A model generated the notes under the pieces. The model did not search any database. It was not told the origin of the DNA and worked only from the letters and a program-made list of their open reading frames with translations. 56,412 nucleotides of DNA from a virus: IMG/VR virus record IMGVR_UViG_3300001351_000005, positions 1 to 56,412 of that record. One strand, written 5' to 3'. Within the stretch, counting starts at the first letter, position 1. Every line of letters starts with the position of its first letter. Of the stretch, positions 50,085 through 56,412 are shown in pieces. The position numbers were made by a program, and so were the translations under genes.

Positions 50085-53036
50085 TTACATTCCCATCTTA
50101 CCACTGTAAAACGGCACTGCCCACTTTGATAGTCTTTTTATTTCTTTTCCTTTTTGTGATTGATTCAACATTCCTCTTGCTGCATCATAACCTACAGGTG
50201 CACCTTGATTGATTAGCTCTTGTTGTGCATTTGATCTTGTATTAGTAGTATTTGAGTCAGGACCATATATCCTTTCCCACATATCTTTTGTAACTTCTCT
50301 TTGAACACCCTTATCATCTTTACCAACAAGCTCCTGTAATCTTTGCCACTTTTCTATATTTGCTTGAGTTTGATCTCCTTGAGAATCTTTCAACAATCTT
50401 TTACCATTAGGACCAAATTCAACATCACCACCTTTTAAAGGGTTAACATTATAATAATCATACAACTGGTTCATATTATATGTATTGGCTGCGTTTGTTA
50501 TACCAGCATTATATAAATCATTATATCTACCAGTTTTCCAATTTTTAAAATTCTGAGCATTCTGTAATGCTACAGTGGTATCATCATATAATTGTTTGTT
50601 TGTTGCATTGTTAGCCATGTCAACTTTCATATCTAGTTGTGGTTGCATTGTTGCAACTTGATTCATAGTTCTAACATTGTTCTGGTTAACTTGATTTATA
50701 GCTTTAGCATTAGCATCTAAAGTTTTACCTTGAATATTACTACGTGCAATTGCCTGTGGTCCATATGCACCTAATGCATTTGCCATAGTGTTTTGTGCTG
50801 CTAAATTTGCATTGACTCTTCCTGTATAATCATCTAATACATAATCAATTTTTTGATCTTCTAGTTGAGGAGCCCAAGGCAGGAACAATTCATCATCAAT
50901 AGCATTTAATGCAAGTATGTTATTAACATCTTGTTTCCACCACTCTTTTTCTGGGTCAGGTTTAACTGGTGGTGTTTTTTTCTTTTCTTCTGGATCATCT
51001 GGTAAATCCATAAACTGCTCATCACCAGGTTGATAGTCCATATCAAACCCAGGTGCATTTACAGTATAACCACCTCTCTTACCATCAAACCTTCTTTTAT
51101 TCCATTCATCATCTAACTTGCCATCACCATCTTTATCATAAGTATCAGGATCATTTTTAAGTCTTTCCTCCAATACTTCATCGGTAAAGAAATAAGGTAT
51201 GTACTGAACACCTTTTTTATCAAAGTATGCTTTTCTTTTTTCTTCATATTTATTTTGGAATCCTCTCCAGTTTGCATCATAGTTTGGATCACTCATTTTC
51301 ATATTAAACTTGAAGTCTATACCATCTGCTTTTAAAGCATCTATAACAGCCTGATTTCTGTAATAAAAATCTTCTTCTGATTCTTTACTAGAAAACATAT
51401 CTGAACCATATCCAAAGCCATCTGTATTTTTAGACTGAGTATCAGGCAATTTATTACCAGAAAACTTACCACTTATAAAAGTTGCTATGTCACCTACATC
51501 TGGATCATCATTTAACTCTTGTTGAGTTCTTATTTCAGGAGTATAAGTATCAGATAAACCACCAGCCCCAGATATTTTATTTTGATCAAACACCTGAACT
51601 TCAGTAGCCTCTTTCATAGTTCTACCATCAATAGGCCCTCTAACAAAAGATATTTTATTTTTACCGTCTTTCTTTACTATTGTAGGAGAATATCCATCTG
51701 CTATATACTTATCATACTGTTTAGCTTTTTCACTTCCAGCAGCATAAGGATTTTTAGCACCATTAGTATTAACCACAGTTTCTACTTGTTTGTCAGTTGC
51801 AGTTGTAGTTTTATCTGTTGTTAGAGCATCTGTTTCTGTCTCAGTAGTTGTCTCAGTAGTTTCTTCCATGAGTCTATATGCATCTGGCACTTGACCACTT
51901 TGAATTGCAATAAGAGCTTGTCTTCTTAATTCTGATTTGGGTATTGGATCAGAACCATCTTCTAGATACCATGCTTTACCATTCCAAGTAGCATCTTTCA
52001 TGTTCTTAGGATACCCAATTTTTTTTCTTTCATAGTAATCTCTTGCAGTTTCTCCTTTCCTTTGATAGCTTTCTAATTCTTTACCATAACCAGCTTTAAC
52101 TAAAAAGTCTCCAAGCTCAGTTCCATACTGTGCCATAGATCCCATCATAGCATTATTTTCCATTGCTAACCCTGGCTCTCCTGGTTGAGGCATAAATGCT
52201 TCCATAGGTGCTGGCATTCCTTGCTGAGGCATCTGTTGTTGCATACCTTCTTGCTGTTCTTGTTGAGCCATCATTTGTTGCATCATCATTATTTGTTGCT
52301 GTTGCTCAATAGGTAATGCTGCTAAAGCTTTAGCTTCTGCTTCTTTCCTTGATATCTCTTCTACTTTAGCTGTAAACTCAATAGGGTCTTCACCTATAGA
52401 AACTAAATATGGATGAGATGCTAAAGGTACACCATCAGAAAAATCCTTTTTGGCTTCTTGTACAAAAGCAAGCTTTGATAAGTCATTCATGTTTTTCTTC
52501 AACATAAGCTCTGCACTTGTAGCTGATATTTTATCTGCATACTGTGAATCTAATTCACCATAATACTCTTGTAACCCAAACTTCTTAGAAATTTTAGCAG
52601 GTGTTTTTTTACTTCCACCTACTCCAAACTCACTCATTTCATCTTTTGTAAACTTAAGTTTTCTTGTGTCAGAAAAAACAAAAGATTGTTCTGGCAAAAA
52701 CATTGGTACACCTCCACTACCGTGTCTTGGTCCTTGTATGTCATACAGACCAAATGTACCGTCATCATTTAAATCAGTTAAAACTGTTTCTCCACCCTCT
52801 GCTTCTAAATTAGCATCTTCTCTGGGTACACTTGATAAACTATATCTAACAGATTCATCACGTGAATTATTAAAATTAGTATTACCATAATATGCTTGTG
52901 GAGTTGTAACCAAACCGTAGTCAGATTGATCACCTGTTACCATACCACCATGTTCCATAGACATTGCATCTTCAACAACCTTTCCATTACGGATGCTAAA
53001 ACCTTGTGGTAATTTGTTTATTTTAATTTTTGCCAT
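50085..53036 (-). CDS. Large virion-associated protein, 983 aa, Gln-rich
   Basis: The N-terminal ~150 residues have Gly-rich, structured-looking segments: ANLEAEGGETVLTDL, GTFGLYDIQGPRHGSGGVPM, then FLPEQSFVFSDTRKLKFT. I associate this layout with conserved large structural proteins of marine phages. A Gln/Met-rich segment (EQQQQIMMMQQMMAQQEQQE, near residues 245-275) follows, then a Thr/Glu-rich linker (TTETTTETETDALTTDKTTT). The C-terminal third is helical. There is no signal peptide, membrane segment or enzyme motif. It starts 2 bases after the 915-residue gene stop, so the two are coupled. Confidence 0.6.
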   Translation of the reverse strand: MAKIKINKLPQGFSIRNGKVVEDAMSMEHGGMVTGDQSDYGLVTTPQAYYGNTNFNNSRDESVRYSLSSVPREDANLEAEGGETVLTDLNDDGTFGLYDIQGPRHGSGGVPMFLPEQSFVFSDTRKLKFTKDEMSEFGVGGSKKTPAKISKKFGLQEYYGELDSQYADKISATSAELMLKKNMNDLSKLAFVQEAKKDFSDGVPLASHPYLVSIGEDPIEFTAKVEEISRKEAEAKALAALPIEQQQQIMMMQQMMAQQEQQEGMQQQMPQQGMPAPMEAFMPQPGEPGLAMENNAMMGSMAQYGTELGDFLVKAGYGKELESYQRKGETARDYYERKKIGYPKNMKDATWNGKAWYLEDGSDPIPKSELRRQALIAIQSGQVPDAYRLMEETTETTTETETDALTTDKTTTATDKQVETVVNTNGAKNPYAAGSEKAKQYDKYIADGYSPTIVKKDGKNKISFVRGPIDGRTMKEATEVQVFDQNKISGAGGLSDTYTPEIRTQQELNDDPDVGDIATFISGKFSGNKLPDTQSKNTDGFGYGSDMFSSKESEEDFYYRNQAVIDALKADGIDFKFNMKMSDPNYDANWRGFQNKYEEKRKAYFDKKGVQYIPYFFTDEVLEERLKNDPDTYDKDGDGKLDDEWNKRRFDGKRGGYTVNAPGFDMDYQPGDEQFMDLPDDPEEKKKTPPVKPDPEKEWWKQDVNNILALNAIDDELFLPWAPQLEDQKIDYVLDDYTGRVNANLAAQNTMANALGAYGPQAIARSNIQGKTLDANAKAINQVNQNNVRTMNQVATMQPQLDMKVDMANNATNKQLYDDTTVALQNAQNFKNWKTGRYNDLYNAGITNAANTYNMNQLYDYYNVNPLKGGDVEFGPNGKRLLKDSQGDQTQANIEKWQRLQELVGKDDKGVQREVTKDMWERIYGPDSNTTNTRSNAQQELINQGAPVGYDAARGMLNQSQKGKEIKRLSKWAVPFYSGKMGM

Positions 53037-53038
53037 AA

Positions 53039-55786
53039 TTATAATTTTTCTATGTCAGCTCCAGCTGCAATTAGTTTTGCTAACATTCTTGAATCAACTT
53101 CTACAGTTTGTTCACCTCCATTTTGTTTTTTTGATTTAATCAAATGAAGATACCCATCACTATCATCATAATAGGTTTTATTTTTAAAGCTATATGATTT
53201 ACCATCTTCTGGATCCGGGTCTGAAGTATAATAAGGAGCTTTATTTTTATGATTTACATTAACCTGTTCACCTGCATTATATGCTTCAGGATCAATTTGT
53301 GATGCTAAATATTGCTGTAATTTAAACTGAGGAAACATCTTGGCACCGCTTACGCTATTACTATTTCCCACAAATAATGTATCATTTTGAGTAACTCCCA
53401 TTTGAGACATAATATCTTTTATAGCTGTAACATCACTTTTGTTTTTATTTTTAAATAATTCTATATATTCATCTAGATATTCATGATCATAGTTTTTGAT
53501 TCTATTTTTTCTCTCTTTCCTAGTTTCACCTTTATCTTGATACTTAGATAACTCTCTTTTAATAACTCTATCCCTATTTGCTAAATATGCTTCTTCTCCT
53601 TTAGCTCCACCATATGCCATATTACTAAGTATGTTATGCTGTGCTTCTGGAGGTAATGCTTTGAAGCCAGGGTTGTTTACACCACCACCTTCTTTACTCA
53701 TATATAATCCTGTTGTTGCATCACCTTCACTACCCATCAAACCAGAATTAATATCAAACGTACCTCTTTTATTAAAGGCATCTGTCTTAGTTCCATATAT
53801 ATTATCTGCAACTAAATCACCTCTTAATTCTTCTTGTGCTTTCTTTTTATTTCTTTCATCAAACCAATCATTAGCAACATCTGCTGCACCAACAGCAAAG
53901 TTTGATAAATCACCAAATGCTGTGGCAACTGTACTATTTAAAGCTCTATCTAAAAATCCACCTACACCACCATAGTTTGCATCAACTTCAGGACCCTTTA
54001 TATCTGTAAATAAATCTGCTGCTGATCTTTGTGCAGGCACATCATTTGTTTGAGCTACTGGTGGAGTTGGGTTAAAAGGATTATTAAACCCAGCTACATA
54101 TTCTTGATACAATTGTGGACCATTAGCAACACCTCTTGTAACAGGATCTTGCGCAACCCATTCTTGAAAAGAAAGCATTTGATTTGCTACTGGACCTGCC
54201 ATTTGCATATTAGGTATTTCAGCTCCATACTTAACTAACATTTGTTGATAGTCAGAAAAATTAGGAACGCCTTTATTAAACCCTGGATCTAAAGGACCAT
54301 CATAGTCTTTTGGTATAAACTGATCAAACCCAGGATCATTATTTTCAATAGACTCTGGTAATTTCATATCAAAGCTAGGATCTAAATCTACTTCTTGTGG
54401 ATCTTTACTAGTAGCACCTGGGTCTTTACCGCCAGCTGACATTGGATCTACTTTATATTCAGTTGGTATTTCTTGTCCTTTCCTTTTTAATATAGATTCA
54501 ATATATGCTTTTGTTTCTGCTGATCCACTTTGCCACTTTTCTAGCAAATCATCAGATATTTTTTTTACGGCACTTGGGGCATTTATATCATCTAGTACTT
54601 TATCTGCTTCTGTTTTTATAATATTTCCTAATGCATCTTTCTGTTGAGTTAGTTCTGGATTTTCAACTTGAAATTGTTTAAACCATGTTGCTGCAGCATT
54701 TTTATTTTCATCACTTGTATCAAACTTAACGTCATAAGTGGCATTAGCCATCTTTTGCATTTTGTTATTAATATGCTTACCACGCCAGTCTCTAAAGCTA
54801 CCATCCTTTACACCATCACCATCTTTATCCTTACCACTAAACATATCTTCATATGCAGTTAAAGCCACGTTTGCAGCTTTTCCTAAATTAAATTCTGCAT
54901 CATTAAAAATAGCAGGATTAATATACATTGGTCCTGGCTCAAGTATACCTTCATCTTCTAGATTACTTATTAAACCTTTATTTTTAGTTTTAACTGCGTC
55001 CTCACTTTTAGAAGCATTTAAAAAATCAGACATCATTTTTGTATTATCTGTACCCTCTTCAGATGTTACTACTGCTCCTGTTTCTACTCCGTCTGCTGCT
55101 TTAGGTGCATCATGATTATAACCTGCTTCTTTAAGTCTAAGATGAGTAGCCATATCTCTAGCTCTAATCTTTCTATCACCTTTATACATAAAGTGTGGTT
55201 CAAATTCACCACCCTCTTCTTTTTTCCATCCAGCTGCATTCTTTGCAAAGTTAGCCATCTTAACTACTGAAGCAGGATAGTTATCTGTATTGCTCATAAC
55301 TTTGTTATAAGCTTCAGATACTGACATACCTCTTGCTTTAGCCCATCTTGTAAACTTACCCTTGTTTTCTGGTTTAATTTCTATACCAGATTTAGCCTGA
55401 TCAATAGATGTTATATTCATATCCATACCAGGAGCTTCTTGTTGTATTTCTTCTGCTCTTGCTAGTTGTTGTGGATTATTTGTAATTTGCTGTGGACTAG
55501 GTTCTTGTGGTTGTTGTAGTTTTTGTACATCTTCAAACAAACTTATAATTGCTTCTTCTTCATAACCCAACTGCATAAGAGCTTGACCTATAATATTTTG
55601 ATCAACTTCTTGCTGCATTAAACCCATCAATACTTCTTGAGGTTGCTGACCTTCTTGAACAGCTGCAGTAAACATTTCACTTATCTGCATAACTTGCGGA
55701 TCAACTTGAGGTTGTTGCTGCAGACCAGGTTGTTGAGGAATCATTGATCCTCCTTGTTGTTTTACACTTTTTTTGTTTAAATCCAC
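53039..55786 (-). CDS. Large virion-associated protein, 915 aa
   Basis: The reading frame opens with GTG at 55786. An in-frame ATG at 55744 (residue 15) has AAGGAGG five bases before it, so the true start may be there. The N-terminal ~120 residues are Gln-rich with two helical stretches (EVLMGLMQQEVDQNI and ALMQLGYEEEAIISLFEDVQ). The middle is Asp/Lys-rich and hydrophilic. A positively charged segment (KRELSKYQDKGETRKERKNR) lies near residue 750. The C-terminal GGEQTVEVDSRMLAKLIAAG, then ADIEKL, looks like a small conserved module. No named family recognised. It lies in a run of large late genes, probably virion components. Confidence 0.6.
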   Translation of the reverse strand: MDLNKKSVKQQGGSMIPQQPGLQQQPQVDPQVMQISEMFTAAVQEGQQPQEVLMGLMQQEVDQNIIGQALMQLGYEEEAIISLFEDVQKLQQPQEPSPQQITNNPQQLARAEEIQQEAPGMDMNITSIDQAKSGIEIKPENKGKFTRWAKARGMSVSEAYNKVMSNTDNYPASVVKMANFAKNAAGWKKEEGGEFEPHFMYKGDRKIRARDMATHLRLKEAGYNHDAPKAADGVETGAVVTSEEGTDNTKMMSDFLNASKSEDAVKTKNKGLISNLEDEGILEPGPMYINPAIFNDAEFNLGKAANVALTAYEDMFSGKDKDGDGVKDGSFRDWRGKHINNKMQKMANATYDVKFDTSDENKNAAATWFKQFQVENPELTQQKDALGNIIKTEADKVLDDINAPSAVKKISDDLLEKWQSGSAETKAYIESILKRKGQEIPTEYKVDPMSAGGKDPGATSKDPQEVDLDPSFDMKLPESIENNDPGFDQFIPKDYDGPLDPGFNKGVPNFSDYQQMLVKYGAEIPNMQMAGPVANQMLSFQEWVAQDPVTRGVANGPQLYQEYVAGFNNPFNPTPPVAQTNDVPAQRSAADLFTDIKGPEVDANYGGVGGFLDRALNSTVATAFGDLSNFAVGAADVANDWFDERNKKKAQEELRGDLVADNIYGTKTDAFNKRGTFDINSGLMGSEGDATTGLYMSKEGGGVNNPGFKALPPEAQHNILSNMAYGGAKGEEAYLANRDRVIKRELSKYQDKGETRKERKNRIKNYDHEYLDEYIELFKNKNKSDVTAIKDIMSQMGVTQNDTLFVGNSNSVSGAKMFPQFKLQQYLASQIDPEAYNAGEQVNVNHKNKAPYYTSDPDPEDGKSYSFKNKTYYDDSDGYLHLIKSKKQNGGEQTVEVDSRMLAKLIAAGADIEKL

Positions 55787-55799
55787 GTTGATAATATTA

Positions 55800-55817
55800 T
55801 ATTATTAATATACAAAT
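55800..55817 (-). promoter_or_regulatory. AT-rich upstream motif, candidate late promoter
   Basis: On the - strand it reads ATTTGTATATTAATAATA, 14 bases before the GTG start of the 915-residue gene. It shares TTTGTATATTA with the copy at 22904-22923. A small AGATT/AATCT hairpin a few bases upstream could end the preceding gene. Confidence 0.4.
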
Positions 55818-55846
55818 AATTAAGGAGATTCACTAATCTTTAGGGT

Positions 55847-56412
55847 TTAAGCTTGATAAAGATGAGTCAAAATATAGTTAGGTGGTGACATATTACCCAA
55901 CTCTTTTGCATCTTTATAATGCTTTCTATTTAATTTATCATATAAACTTTTAGCTTTACTCTCATTGTCAGTTCCATCATAGACACCATCTATATAATCT
56001 TTATACATTTGTATTTGTTTTTTCTCTCCTCCTACTGCATAGTTTGGCATATACTTTCCTTTTTGTTGAAATTTTAAATACTTAGCATGTTTTTTAACGT
56101 TATCTGTATATGTTTTACCACCATCCTTACTTGATCCTCCCCAGTGTTTAGGAAGTGTGTTAAATAAATCATTTCTATCTACACCCTTTCTATTATTAGC
56201 TAAGAATGCTAATCTTAATACAGTTGCTATAGCTGCTTTTTCAGGATCTAATAAATCTTTATTAGATGTTATACCAAACTTCTTTAATATATTTATTTGT
56301 TTTTTGTCCTTTGGTAAATTCTTATCTTCCTTTATTATATTATCCCATCTAAGTTGAGTTAAACCAACACTGTTATAATCTTCTTTTGCACTTTTTTCAT
56401 AAACAGGAAGAT
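55847..56412 (-). CDS. Partial protein at right edge, possible peptidoglycan hydrolase
   Basis: The frame is open from the right edge to TAA at 55847-55849, giving 188 visible residues. An internal ATG at 56050 would make a 67-residue protein, but the frame continues upstream without a stop, so the gene is larger. Visible segments include DYNSVGLTQLRWDNI, then AAIATVLRLAFLANN and TLPKHWGGSSKDGGKTYTDN. The SxGLTQLRW and later helix recall lysozyme/lytic-transglycosylase-type folds in phage virion proteins, but no catalytic Glu can be assigned and the N-terminus is missing. Function is tentative. It lies upstream of the large late genes on the same strand. Confidence 0.45.
   Translation of the reverse strand, partial: LPVYEKSAKEDYNSVGLTQLRWDNIIKEDKNLPKDKKQINILKKFGITSNKDLLDPEKAAIATVLRLAFLANNRKGVDRNDLFNTLPKHWGGSSKDGGKTYTDNVKKHAKYLKFQQKGKYMPNYAVGGEKKQIQMYKDYIDGVYDGTDNESKAKSLYDKLNRKHYKDAKELGNMSPPNYILTHLYQA

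Noticed and set aside
55847-56050. A complete 67-residue gene at the right edge
   Set aside because: The frame continues without a stop to the window end, so the ATG at 56050 is probably internal.

Overview
The window is one contiguous piece of a tailed-phage genome, very AT-rich and almost entirely coding. Three lines of evidence point to a Bacteroidota (flavobacteria-like) host. Starts are usually preceded by A/T-rich sequence without a clear Shine-Dalgarno. One intergenic promoter matches the Bacteroidota TTTG / TAnnTTTG pattern. The late module carries giant proteins, one with an RNA-polymerase-like DFDID active-site motif, as in crAss-like phages and relatives such as Cellulophaga phage phi14:2. 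The crAss-like assignment is inference from gene content; no capsid, portal or terminase gene lies in the window to test it.

Layout. (1) 1-17.1 kb, + strand: a tightly overlapped early operon for replication and recombination. It holds a DnaB-like helicase, Sak4-like ATPase, SSB-like protein, DnaG/toprim primase, RusA resolvase, a metallopeptidase/VWA protein with its MoxR-type AAA+ partner, two related unknown proteins, a PD-(D/E)XK nuclease, a compact family B DNA polymerase, GroEL, MazG, a DUF932-like protein and a dATP/dGTP diphosphohydrolase-like protein. (2) 17.1-22.9 kb, - strand: two repeat-rich fibre-like proteins with a shared C-terminal module, small structural or basic proteins, a 3TM-type holin candidate and a chain of overlapping microgenes. 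(3) 23.1-26.0 kb, + strand: nrdB-nrdA and a small membrane protein, preceded by a leader with a strong intrinsic terminator. (4) 26.0-56.4 kb, - strand: a second holin candidate plus lipoprotein, then very large proteins of 1927, 4616, 1155, 983 and 915 residues and a gene running off the right edge. These are probably virion or injected cargo proteins.

How it fits together. The + strand modules would make DNA and supply nucleotides: RNR plus two nucleotide pyrophosphohydrolases. The - strand modules make virion parts, an RNA polymerase likely carried in the particle, and lysis proteins. Intrinsic terminators close or punctuate units at 3.2, 11.5, 17.1 and 23.1 kb. A recurrent AT-rich motif resembling TGTATATTATTAATATA lies upstream of the first gene of several - strand units and may be a late promoter.

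There is no gene-free stretch over 300 bases. The longest gap is 22885-23108, between divergent units; it holds the AT-rich motif and the nrdB leader terminator. I saw no tRNA, CRISPR array, insertion sequence or sign of stop-codon reassignment. The standard code reads through every gene.
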